The notes below the pieces were generated by a model. It saw nothing but the letters and a program-made list of their open reading frames with translations. It had not been told where the DNA came from and did no database searches. The translations under genes and the position numbers were made by a program. From Diatrype stigma (Eukaryota; Ascomycota; Sordariomycetes; Xylariales; Diatrypaceae), in the NCBI GenBank assembly GCA_022225965.2, contig JAKJXP020000001.1, forward strand, positions 682,001 to 746,000: 64,000 bases of DNA, read 5' to 3'. Of this stretch, positions 36,240-47,554 are shown piece after piece; the stretch's first letter is position 1, and the number at the start of each line of letters is the position of its first letter.

Positions 36240-37209
36240 TGTAGGCACGTCATCTCAGCCAATGGGAGTAACGAGGCATCACGCGCGTATGCTGTTTGAC
36301 ATGATGGGCTCGATGCGGAACTGGCCTGGGCTGGGCTGTACCGCCACGGTCGTAATTACGTTTTTTTGCTTACGAAGGTCGCGATCTAGTAGGAGTTACG
36401 TTTTCTTTTTGCTTTTTAGCACGTATCTGCAGGACTCCGATGCTCGCCTGGGATCAGGCGCGGGGGGCTATATTGCAGCTGATGGATGACTTGACTATGA
36501 CGATAAGGACTGGATTACATTACATTACATTATATGTCCCTTTTCAGCCGGCAAACCGGTTTGAGGGGCAGACGAAACAAATGGGGGAGGGGGGAAAAAG
36601 GCATTCAATGCATTTATTATCGCGATCTAAACTTATGACAGGGGTCCCATCAAGCAGTGTAACAACTACTAACTAGTATCTCCATCCATCTATAATGAAA
36701 ACGCCACTTGTGTACGTTCCGCAGATGGACGGGATCAACGTCAGCCCTAGGGGTGACGGGGGCCTAGACCTAACACCAGACGAGGTGTTCTCATCCGACG
36801 GTTTGGTCGAGTCCCCCCTCTGGGGTAGGCATCGACGCGACATGGCTGGTCAGACCTGTCAGATGGAAGACGTCGACCCCAGAAAACTGATACTGGGCTT
36901 GCTAGGGTTTGTATGGAGGTACTCCCCATGTAACACGTCAGACGCCAACACACCCACCCACCCACATTCTCTGGATTCTCTGACTGACTGTCTGTCTGTC
37001 CTTCTCTCTCCCTCTCCTCTCCCTCATTCCGGCTTGCCCACACTCTACCAACACCCTAGCTCATCATCTACATATCGTCAAAAATAAACCCTGCTCTCAC
37101 CCGCAACCGAGAGAGGGGGGAGGATACCAACCCTAGATCTGCATCGGAAACGTCTAGCCTGATATCGTACGTTTTCTGCCTTGCCAGAGGCAGGGACGGA
37201 AACACTCAC

Positions 37210-37320
37210 CCGCTTGGTTCATAGTAATACACATACGCATTCTGCATCGGTTCGCGCTTTCCGGGGTCGCATACATATTCTGTCCCAAGAGACTTCGAGA
37301 TGTCCCAGTCCCGAGATGCC
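37210..37320 (-). other. Exon-like coding segment of unknown gene
   Basis: The minus strand encodes RDWDISKSLGTEYVCDP followed by GKREPMQNAYVYYYEPSG and then a consensus GTGAGT donor starting at 37209. Composition looks like real protein, unlike the surrounding low-complexity frames. No in-frame ATG lies just upstream (a CT-rich tract and out-of-frame ATG precede it), and no convincing partner exon was found downstream. It could be one exon of a short unannotated gene or a relic. Confidence 0.35.
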
Positions 37321-38043
37321 CGACAGAGCCGCCCGGCATGGAAAAGGGAGGGGGGGAGAGATAAAGGAGGCGGGGGGTGGTGGATAACGAAAAGGCACAA
37401 CCACCTAGAAGCGAGGGGAAGAATTGGTCCAAGACGTGGATCTATGACCAGGCTCGCCTAATCTGACAGGGAAATCTATCAAATAACCAATCTATAGTAT
37501 CGTTATGAAATCGCCGTACGCGTAGATCTACCATACCCAGCCGCACTTTGTGCGTAGACCGGACTTAAAAACCATATTGCCTATCTGGTCTAGGGAGCGT
37601 TGGCTGAGCGGGATGACGAGGATATCGTGAGGGGTTGAAGCACGTCTCGTCCCATGACTCGCGTCATAGTAGACCACCACCCACCCCTGAATAATAATCC
37701 ATTATATGCCTCTTTTAGGCCTATACCTGGGGTCTTGCTTCCCCGGCATCCGGTGAATAACCAACTGCTTAACTACCACACAATAAAGACGCAAAGCTAT
37801 GAACCGGGAATACAAGCTGGAAGGACTCGGAAGAAAGAAGAGAAGACTGCCGCGGTTGCCCATCGCGTAGATGCCTTACAGACATGCATACAAACGGAAA
37901 ATATACGAAGCCGGTACGAAACGTCATGTACTTCGTAGTTAGGTAAGTGATAATGTGCCTAGACTTGCTCGGCTTGCCAAGACCTGACATCCCGGGTTCA
38001 TGCTCTTCAGGCGCATGTCAACTGGAATCCTACTGTAGTGTCA

Positions 38044-38063
38044 CCTCATCTCATGAGATGAGG
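38044..38063. repeat. Perfect 20-bp palindrome
   Basis: CCTCATCTCATGAGATGAGG is its own reverse complement. It lies in intergenic DNA with no gene start close by. Confidence 0.85.
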
Positions 38064-39017
38064 CCGGGGTCAACAAAAGCTTGGGACAGGCAGGCAGCCG
38101 GTTCCAACATGACGGTACCTAGCCGGACATTTTCGGATAAACCCGATTTGAAGAGAAGAGCGCAGCCATCGGGCTTTTAACCAGCCCGTTGCTGCTGCTG
38201 CTGCTGATGCTCCTTATGCTTACCAAGCAAGAGCTGCGTTGGCCAGAGAGTGACATACTCGCATCTGATTTGTATACGCTCGTTCTTTATAGGACTAAGA
38301 GCATTGCCAACTTGGAGGGCTATCAACACATCAGAATATGTATTGACATGGTGGTCTTAGACTGTCAACCCGACAAAGTCCTAGATGTTGAGCGTAACCT
38401 GATGAACAACATCTAGGCATAGGAAAGGCTTATAGATTCTGCTGGTCCAACAAGTATGTACTAGGTAGCTACAACCGTCGTGGTGCAATATATAATAGAA
38501 CTCAGAACACCGGTGACTGTGCCCCTCGCTACCATTCCAACTGCCACTTCAGTACTGGCTAACTAATGCCTAGCCCTAGACGACCCCAGATAGCCCCGGA
38601 CAGCCCTGGATAGCGTATATGCAGCTGTGACATACATACTTCATACATCACGGGTCGGACGGGTACTAGACGGGTGTAAGTAAGTCATCGCTAGGCTAAG
38701 ATTTGATAGTGGACCCTTCAGCGGACCGCCTAACCTTAAACATTGCCTAACAGGGGTCGGGTTCAACTACAGTCGGGATGCTCCAGGGCTGCTAACGTGC
38801 TCCACTTTCAGCCGTCAAGTTTTACCCCGCCAAAAAGTGAAAACCGACATACGGGGACTTTAAGTGCGTCGCGTAACTAGAAAACGTGACAAGGCGAAAG
38901 GGGCTTCTTTTAACCAAACTTACGACTTAGTGAATGAAGTATACTTAAAAAAAATATCATTGCCAAGCATCTCGGCACAGAGGATCTACATCGCTGTCAC
39001 TACCTGCTAGCATCACC

Positions 39018-39801
39018 ATGGATATCGACGATATCCTGCGAGAGGTCGACCCGACCATCGACTCAATCCCTCAAGAGACGCGTGATCTTCAGGCACTGAC
39101 GCGCGCCTGGGTAGCTGAGAGATCAGCCCCTGAGCTCCTGCAGTAAGTAGTATATGGCAGTACCACACACCACACCCATCCATAGCCATCTGATCTTCTC
39201 CCTTTTCCTTCTCCACGTCCCACACTCGCATTGCCCGTGCCTGGCTAACCGACCCGCCAGCTGGCCAACGGACGGGTTCCTCGACCGCGTCAACGAGCGC
39301 ATCAAGCAGCAGATCGAGAAGGTGGAGGAGATGACGGGCGACATGGACCCGAAGACCAACTTCGCGCTGATCGTGATCCAGACGGAGCTGGAGCGGCACC
39401 GGTTCCTGGTGCGGAGCTACCTGCGGGCGCGGATCGCCAAGCTGGACCGCCACGCGCTGCACTACCTGTCGAGCGCCGAGCTGCGGGCGCGCCTGTCGCC
39501 CACCGAGCTGGCCTACGCGACGCGCCACCAGGCCCTGCTGCACAACCACTACCTCGCCTCCTTCCTCTCCTCCTTCCCCGCCAGCCTGCAGAACCTGAAC
39601 GACACCGCCGGCAACACCAGCATGGTCGACGGCCCCGACCTCGACGCCGCCGTCTTCATCCGCCTCCTGCGCGACGCCGCCGTCGTCGGCCGCGGCACCG
39701 ACACCGACGACACCATGGACGGCAAGACCGGCGATGTCGTCATCCTCCGCTGGTCCGACGCCAGGCCATTGGTCCAGTCCGGGAGGGCTGAGCTGGTCTG
39801 A
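39018..39801 (+). CDS. sld5: GINS complex subunit Sld5 (221 aa)
   Basis: Replication factor: GINS (Sld5, Psf1, Psf2, Psf3) joins Cdc45 and Mcm2-7 to form the replicative CMG helicase in the nucleus. Exons 39018-39142 and 39261-39801 give 221 residues, as usual for Sld5. The N-terminus [18 protein letters not shown] is typical of fungal Sld5. The helical A domain includes [16 protein letters not shown] and the central [20 protein letters not shown] followed by [10 protein letters not shown]. The C-terminal B domain ends in a beta-rich segment ([20 protein letters not shown]). The intron (39143-39260) has a GTAAGT donor and a CTAAC branch sequence 12 bases before the acceptor. A poly-Asp/Thr loop ([10 protein letters not shown]) varies in the family. 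Confidence 0.92.
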
Positions 39802-42347
39802 TGTCGAATCAGATCATCCCATTGGAAAAAGACATGCCCCGAAAGGAGAAGTCAGAGCAACAACAAAAGGGAGGGGGGTAAAAGCATCCGATATGTGATG
39901 TGGCCCGTTCCCTCCCGCGCGAGCATACATCATATTGCATGTGACTTGGCACAACTGCAGTAACCTAACTAGAGATCCTCGCGCGGACTGCCCACCCCCT
40001 GCTCTGCCTTGCCCTGCCCCCCTAATTAGAACAGCCGCTTCAAGCGCGCCACTTTCCCGCGTGGAATAAGGCAAGGATGCCCCTGGTTCACTTTTATCTA
40101 TCTCGATGAGCAGGCATCCAACTACACAATCAGGCAGACGAGGTTCTGGACTTTCCCAGCCCCATGCTACCCAACCTGTCAAAGACGAGAACCATGTCGC
40201 AGACATACGCCTCCCGCGGGTACGGCGATATCTCCACTCGACTCTGCTTCTTTTATGGGAGGGGGGATGGGCAAGTCCTAAGAATCCTCGGGATCTCGGG
40301 GAAGATCGGAGAAGCAGGCCCGCGCGCCCCTCTCCCTCTACCCCTTCCCCCCTTCCTTGATACAACTCCTCTCCTTCCCCTCCTCTTCCCCTTTAATTTC
40401 CCCCCTGACGAATCGATGCTGCAGCGCCAAGGGTGACGTACTTTGCATCTGTCTCATCTGCCTTAGGCTTATTAGTTAGATCCCCAAGCAAGCAAACTCG
40501 ATTCGCGCATGCATAAAGAACCTGTCTATCTATCTATCCGTCTGTCTGTCTGTTCGTCTGCCTGTCTTATACCTACCTATATGTAGGATGCTTCCGACCG
40601 AGCACCCCCTCTCTTGGGCGCCCACCTCGACGCGACGACGAAAAGGAACACGAAAAGAAAAACATGACAGCATGAGATATTGGCGTGGGGGGCGCTCATC
40701 CTACTGACCCAGTCATCGTGGACACGTTGGCTCGTTGGCTGGGTAAAATCCGCCTTCCGGTCGCCATCCCGTCGCTGTTGCCTTGGCAGATTGCGCGGCT
40801 TGCAACCAAAGCCGCTGTTGAAGCCTGAACCCCGAGTGTCATCCATCTATCTCTTTTCGGGGGGGCGTTAGGCCAAAAGAAATCTCCAAATCCCAAACCC
40901 GAAACCCCAAGCCCCCAAAGTCCCAAATATGATATCTCATCTTGAGAATGCCTTGTGGCTGCGGCATGGCGGGCAGACATCCCTGGATCTCACGCACGCC
41001 TTCGGGGTCGCTTGGCCAACGTCAAAGCGCTTTGAACGCGAGTCTCTTCTTTTCGGGTCAAAGGAGTCCCTCATTGGTCTGCCTCGCGGTGTTCGAAATG
41101 GGTTAGTTAGAGGTTCTATATTGGGATTTATGGTTGAGGCAGTGGACTCTTCAAAATTGTCTTCTCAAGCTTTCCCGAACTATGCTAGGCATCTATCTAT
41201 CTCTACCAGCCCCAGCTAGAACAAGTCTATCTGGATCCGAGACGGCTAAATGGAAGGGATGGTGAAGCAGTCTAGATGAGGTATGTCAACTGTAGGACGT
41301 AGTAGGACTTGGTAATATGATATCATTGCCTCTATGTCCAACCAATGTACACAAAGTCAAACTCACTATAGTCACATCTTATGCAGCTCCCCGAAGCACC
41401 CTCCCTAGTCTAGGTAGTCTAGCCAATACGCTTAGCCAGTCGAGGTTTCTAAAGGCAGAAGAAAGGAAAGGAAATTCAAAGTGATTTTCGTCCGTAGACT
41501 CGTGTGAACAGCCCGCTCGCTATCTAGACTAGTTTATGTATCAGAAAAATTCATTCCCGATGCGTCAGTAGATAGGAGTTCGATATCGCCTTGAAGCTAA
41601 AGTCCTCCCCCCCCCCCGCCTCGGCGCGCTCCAGCCCCATGCCCTCCCGTTTCCGGCCGTTCAGTCCCCGGCCCTCGGCCTGCCGCAACGAGGAGCTTCC
41701 AGGGTCCCACCCCTATCTCCGCTCTCTCCCTCTCCGCCGCTACAGTTCCCCCAAGCCGGACACAACCACGGCCGGCACATGCCGGAGGTCCAGGACCCGA
41801 AACTATCAGATCCTCGGCCTCCCGTAGCACCACGTTGCCGCTGGGCGTCGATGTCCCACATGGCGAAGGCGAAAAACTCGTGGTAGCCCTTGCAAGGGAA
41901 AGCCCTCGAAGTTCTGCTGGATCGAGCTTGCCGCGCAGCTCGCCCTGCACCGCGATGTTGCGGCCTAAGCGCTGCTAGCTTCGCCGGTAGGTCGTTTCAT
42001 CGCACTGTTGCCCAGAAGTGGGAAGAACCGCCTCCGTTCGGGTTCCCGGGCCTTTCTCGCTCTCCAGGTTCCGCGAGCAGACACCGACTCGGCCGCTCGG
42101 CCGCTGTTACTATTTGCTGTCGGTTATTTCACCATATCCCCCTACCTCAATATGAAAAGTGCAGGGTTGGAATCCGAATATGCTTGTTATGATCTTGCAC
42201 TCTATTGCCGTTTCGGATTGCCCCTTGTTTCCTTCAAATGTTCGCCACCCGGTTTTATGCCCAGGATTTGCGTATGCCATGATGGGCGAAGAACTGCTGA
42301 TTTATAAAACAAGACCAATAGCAGCTGGGGCAGGTCTGGAAATTAAA
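39802..42347. other. Intergenic region, possible degraded coding remnant
   Basis: No intact gene. TCTATC/TCTGTC repeats lie at 40526-40566. A GC-rich block at 41600-42070 looks like old coding sequence on the minus strand with frame breaks (see separate entry). A C run of ten sits at 41608-41617. Confidence 0.45.
41610..41985 (-). pseudogene. Possible gene relic
   Basis: On the minus strand two adjacent frames read smoothly into one another only with a +1 shift: SIQQNFEGFP followed by CKGYHEFFAFAMWDIDAQ. Base composition is much richer in GC than flanking DNA and similar to nearby exons. No family is recognised and no start or stop defines a gene, so this is a weak call. Confidence 0.25.
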
Positions 42348-44298
42348 TTATTCTAAGTTCTGTTTTACAAACTTCGAACACTTGAAGCCGCGTCCTTGCT
42401 CTAGGTGCATAACAATGTAGCTAACCGGACCATGGGACCAATCCATTGTTGGATTCTTGACGTGTGTCTCGAGGTATCTCGATAATCCCCCCTGTCTATA
42501 GATAAATTTGTTGGGGGGAAGTTTGCCATGGTCAGAACAAGACATGATGAATTCTTTCCTGCCACTCGTCATGAGAGAGTGGATGATTCCAGATCTCCAG
42601 GCCCAGATTATGTGTCCATGATAGATCAACCGTAAGAATTGATATAATCTCACTTGTCGCGCCACTGCCAATCCATCTAAATTTCGTTCCATGATCATCA
42701 TTCTGTCTGGAAGCGAGTTATATTTGTGTACCTGATACATAAGGCCCCATATCAGGATTGTCACCACAGAAATGGAGAACGTCGTGGTAATGAAGACCCA
42801 GATGGGTTGCCCGTTCTCGTTGAGCTCGTTGATGTTCATGCCGAAAATCGAAGTACTTAGGCTAATAGGGACAAAAAATATCGCGAGCACGGTTACTAAT
42901 CACAAGGCAAAATATAAGTAGTCAAGTCGTTAATGAAGTAGTTCTTGTACGCACCAAGTTTCGTCCGTTTAGCCTCTTCGAGAGCGACCTTCGATTCTTG
43001 AATCGACGCACGAGACTGTTCAAGACTTTTCTGGCTGACCCATGCTTGAAAGTAGTCTCGAGAAAGTTCTTCATTCCGACCTATCTGTTTCATTATATGC
43101 TCGAATCTCCTCGATAAAACTGCATACTCTTCTTGTCTCTGCGTTAGACCTTTGTTGTGTTCGAGGTCATACTGGCGGAAACAATCTAGAGGGCTTGAGC
43201 CTTCGTGCTTCAGCATTCGGAGGGCATCCCAGGTAGTTTCAACTACATGTGAGTGTGGTGCTGGTTTAAATTTTCCTACGCGGAATTGTCGATCGTAATA
43301 GGCAAGGTTTCCATGCATGATGGTAAGGTGGATTTCCAATATTGATAATAAGAACATGAGGGGGTTCTCATTGGCACGCACACGAAACGAAGGAGTGTGC
43401 CTTCGAACAGCTGCAACATAGACTAGTACGTGATTGATATCGGGATGATACTCGTCGCCACTGACGTCCTCTTTTGGCCCGTAGATTATACGGTGGTGTG
43501 AACCTAAGTCGTAATTAATGGAAGCTGCCTGGTTCAGTAAAGCTGCTGCGGATGGGGTTATCTTCATCGTAGCTGCAGATATAATGACTATGAACTGATC
43601 AGCTAACTGATCAGTAAGTCTGTTGACGCCATCAACTGACCAATATTCTTAGGCCCAGGTGTGCCGCTTTGAGCACCACAAATGATCATGCTGGTCCAGC
43701 CGTAACCAAAGTCTAGATGGCGTGAAGGGAGTCCGGTCATGAACCCCGGCAGTCTCTGATCGTACATCAAATCCCACGCACCGGGGTCGATCGCAACCAC
43801 TTCTGAATGAGCCACATCTCGGAAGAAAGCAGGCTCGATGCCATAATGCACACCGATGGATTCCTGAGCCAAAAATCGAGAGGCTCTCTCGAACACGATC
43901 AATCGAGTCACAGTGTCCTGCTGACATGCCCGTAGCATTTCCCGTGCCTCGCGTGCCCACTCTGTATCATCACGGTAAGAACGGGATCCCCCAAGATACC
44001 ATTCCGTTACATGGCCGGTAGCTGAAATGTCTAGGGTTATAATGGACTTAGAATGAAGATAATGTTCTTGCATTAGGGTGAGCTCATCCCCGACCAGGGT
44101 TTCTCCCAGTCTTTTGATATTGCTTATGTCGGGCCTCTTCTGGGATAGTGGTTCTCCCCAACCTTTGGCCTCGATTTCTGCTGCCCATGTTTCTAAGTAT
44201 GTTTGGCCGATATGGCCCGTAGGAGCACGACTAGGGGCGTCAGGTTTGAAGTGGTCGACGCGCTTGGAACCAGAGGCTGTGGGGCTGACTTTGGACAT
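42348..44298 (-). CDS. CorA-like Mg2+ transporter family protein (607 aa)
   Basis: Membrane protein of the CorA divalent-cation channel superfamily. Minus-strand exons: 44298-43641, 43572-42955 and 42895-42348. The start is the ATG at 44298; a GTG just before it is not used. A long soluble N-terminal region is followed by helices (LEQSRASIQESKVALEEAKR) like the CorA funnel stalk. The first membrane helix ends in the pore signature SIFGMN (Gly-Met-Asn at residues 444-446), and the second is PIWVFITTTFSISVVTILIW. After it come some 125 more residues, much longer than the short tail of bacterial CorA. The MPEL-like loop is replaced by INELNENGQ, so ion choice is uncertain. Many such divergent CorA proteins occur in filamentous fungi; transport activity is not assured. 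Confidence 0.88.
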
Positions 44299-45642
44299 CA
44301 CGGCAACCGTCTCCTGGTATTGCTAGGAAAGGCCTGATTGAAAGGTTTGAATTATAGCCCTCTTTCAATGTATGGAGGCAAGACTTAGAATTATGAAGAC
44401 ATGATCAAGAAGTATGTCCGGAATATTGATTTTGTTGATGTGCTTGGTACATTTTGTGACAGATAGTGAAGAGTCTTGCAACGTAGTAGGCTTCGTAGTG
44501 CTGCCGCGACCTGTATTATATTAACAACTGCAGTTTAGGAGACGCATGTATGATGTGGCAGCAACGCCAATGCAACATCGCCTCGCGTAATTGCCGTGTC
44601 ACCGGGCGGCCTCAAATTATGACTCGATCATTGGAACAGCAGAAGATGGAGGCGTGATCGAGGGGCCTTCGGCGATAAAATCGTTCGTGTACACACACCT
44701 GATCACCGAGGTCATCGAATGAGCGTTAGTATTACAGCTGTCTATATGTGGATTGGAAAAGCAGTCACATTCAGGTACCTATGCAGGATTTTGGCCAATC
44801 TTGAGGTCTACGGCAGTAGCATGAGGCTGTTCCATCCAAAGCCTGCATGTCCAAAGGGTTAGACCGTTTCTAGGTTTAAGGAGTACGCTCAGAGCAGGTT
44901 TTCGTATATGATGTTTCTTTTGAGATAACTTGGGCTGTTGCTGGATCTTTACGCAGTAAATAAGCCCTTAGCTGTATCGGTTGCGCCTCTGAAAAGCCAT
45001 GAGATGGGTATTGCTGATGAAGTTATACCGTTCCAGAAAAGCAGCATCTGCGGACCGTATGATCTGTTACATCCCGAGGTCGTTTTCTGCGATAGCTTCT
45101 CTCGGTGCTTTTGATGAAGTTGTTTGATATAGTTAAGCGTATAGCGCTCTTTCAAGTTGTGATTAAGATAGGGGTACTTACTGGAGTAAGTATTGAGACA
45201 TTAGCGGGCATTCAGGTACAACACAGGTGTTGTACAGGTGCGATACAGTGGCCTGATTCACTAAGAACCTTAATTGAGTGGATGACGAACCCCGCTACCA
45301 ATCAATACCTCTAGCAAGTTGTTAGCCAGCAGTTGACTTCTCACATTTCACATGCACAATGAGATCACACGACATCGTCTCTTGGTTAAAATTACCCTGC
45401 ATCACGACAGTGCCTTAAAAAAGCAATCATCGCTCTGGTTGCATTGACCGATGGGACCTATCTAACAAGACCGCTCTATCAAAAAGCGGCTAGTTTCATG
45501 CCTACTCTGTACCCAAGTTGGGCTCCATCGCCGCCGCCAGCCCAGCCAGCCAAGCATATGACTACGTTGGTCCCCGTCATAATCTAATCAGATCCAGCCC
45601 AGCTCAGCTCCGTGAACCTTGTCCGCCCGCCCGAGCCCCACC
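44299..45642. other. Intergenic, nothing recognised
   Basis: Divergent spacer between the CorA-like gene and the PP2A methylesterase gene. A short ACAACACAGGTGTTGTACAGG partial palindrome occurs at 45219-45238. No gene or RNA seen. Confidence 0.5.
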
Positions 45643-47199
45643 ATGAGCGACCTCCAGAAAGCCTGGGCGAAGAACCGGCTCAACACGCTGCCCGCGATAA
45701 GCTTCGATGAGCGCGAAGAGGAGGACCATGTCGCCGAGCTGCCCGAGCACCCGGAGGACGACTCCTCGTCGGCGTCCTCCGCCTCGTCCACGGGAACCGT
45801 CATCCCGTCGCCGAGCCAGAATCTCTTCGCGAGACCCCAGAAGTAAGTCCAGATGTATATATATATATATGCAAACCCGAGTTTCCTCCCAAGTAATGCA
45901 CATAACTTACCGGATGTTCCTTTTGTTTTCTCTATCCTTCCAGTTTCGCCCGAGGGAAGACGTTGCAACCAATCCCGTGGACAACCTATTTCGAGCGGGA
46001 GCTATTTCTGAAGGACGAGTCGGACGACGCGGCTGCCAATGCCACGGAAAGCCCTACCATCCACGCCTACCTGACGTCGCCCGTCGGCAAGAGCGGGCCC
46101 CTATTCGTCATGCACCACGGGGCCGGCTCGTCGGGCCTCTCGTTCGCGGTGGTGGGAGCCGAGATCCGGAAGCGGCTCCCGGCGGCGGGGATCCTATCGC
46201 CGGACGCGCGGGGCCACGGGTCGACGAGCGTGCCGGGGTCCGCCACCGTCACAGCCACGGCAGCGCCGACAAAAGCGAAGCAGAAGAAGAACAAGAAGAC
46301 GCTCGACCTCAGCCTCGGCACGCTGACCGACGACCTCCTCTCGGCCATCCTGCAGACGCAGCGCGCCATGCGGTGGGAGGCGCTCCCGCCCGTGGTGCTG
46401 GTCGGCCACTCGCTCGGCGGCGCCGTGGTGACGGAGCTGGCGCGCCGCGGGTCCCTGGGGCCGGCCCTGCTGGGCTACGCCGTCCTCGACGTCGTCGAGG
46501 GCTCCGCCATCGACGCCCTCCAGAGCATGCACACCTACCTATCCACGCGCCCCACCGGCTTCGCCAGCGTCGAGGCCGCCATCGACTGGCACGTCCGGTC
46601 CCGCACCCTGCGGAACCCCGTCTCCGCCCGCACGAGCGTGCCGGCGCTGCTGCGCCGCGCGGCTGATGCTGCTGCTGCTGAAGGCCCGCTGCCCGCGCAA
46701 GGGGGAGAGGGGGAGGGTGAGGAAGACGGTGTAGGTGCAGGTGGCAGTGCTGCTACTGCTGCGGCCGCGGCTACGGCTGCGGACCCGCGACCTTGGAAGT
46801 GGAGGACCGATCTGGGTGCCACCCAACCATTCTGGGAGAATTGGTTCGTCGGGCTGAGCAAGAAGTTCCTGGAGGCCAGAGGGGGCAAGCTGCTGCTGCT
46901 CGCCGGGACGGATAGGCTGGATACGGAGTTGACCATTGGTCAGATGCAAGGTAAGAATGAAGGCCGAGCGGGTCCACATCACGACCCAATAATTGTTTTG
47001 ATTGACGGCGGGCTGACTGTTTGTTCATCTAGGCAAATATGCTCTACAGGTATTTCCAGAGGCGGGCCACTTCATACACGAAGACCTGCCGGAGAAGACG
47101 GCGATATCGCTGGTGGACTTCCACCGCCGTAACGATAGGACTGCCTTGGTGTTGCCGCCGAAGGTCTCGGACCTCTTGAAGCAAGGGAAGAAAGTCTAA
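45643..47199 (+). CDS. ppe1: Protein phosphatase methylesterase 1 (PP2A demethylase), 457 aa
   Basis: Alpha/beta-hydrolase that removes the methyl ester from the C-terminal Leu of the PP2A catalytic subunit; cytosolic and nuclear. Exons 45643-45842, 45944-46950 and 47033-47199. The N-terminus MSDLQKAWAKNRL and the acidic stretch match fungal Ppe1. Motifs are LFVMHHGAGSSGLSF (oxyanion region), ILSPDARGHGSTSV, VVLVGHSLGGAVV with the nucleophilic Ser, and near the end LLLLAGTDRLDTELTIGQMQ and PEAGHFIHED with the catalytic His. PFWENWFVGLSKKFL is the family segment that contacts PP2A. Two low-complexity insertions are seen: a Lys-rich loop (KAKQKKNKK) after the second motif and an Ala/Gly/Glu-rich one (about 46660-46790). 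A TA microsatellite lies in intron 1. Convergent with dus2 (355 bp apart). Confidence 0.94.
45855..45871 (+). repeat. TA microsatellite in intron 1 of ppe1
   Basis: About seven consecutive AT units starting shortly after the donor site of the intron. Confidence 0.75.
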
Positions 47200-47554
47200 C
47201 AGGGAGTTTTGTTTGTTGGCAATTAGATATTTACCATGGCTCTCCCAAGGGCTGATGCGCCCTCACATGGCACTTGGCACAGTAGCGAATAATCTTATAA
47301 TACGGGTGTCGCCGTTGCAAAACTATACATCTACAGCGCAAAGGGGTCTATGTGATCTGAACTCGGCTGTGAATATCACCTCATCCCACTTAGTCTCCTA
47401 TCCTCATCCCTAGGAGGCATATATGTCTATGTTAATGCCATTTCCTAAGCCACCGCTCCCAACCTGCAAATGCGGATATGATATTGCTGCCCAACGCCTT
47501 AAAAATGCTTTACACTTTCCCTTGAATGACTGTGACCAAGAGTTTTATTAGACC
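47200..47554. other. Short tail-to-tail spacer between ppe1 and dus2
   Basis: 355 bp that must carry both 3' untranslated regions and polyadenylation signals. No further feature seen. Confidence 0.5.

Larger units (their letters stand above)
36240..39017. other. Intergenic region with an isolated exon-like segment
   Basis: About 2.8 kb without a complete gene model. A minus-strand stretch at 37210-37320 reads like a real exon with a GTGAGT donor (see the separate entry). A perfect 20-bp palindrome lies at 38044-38063. CTGCTG repeats occur at 38190-38205. Confidence 0.5.
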
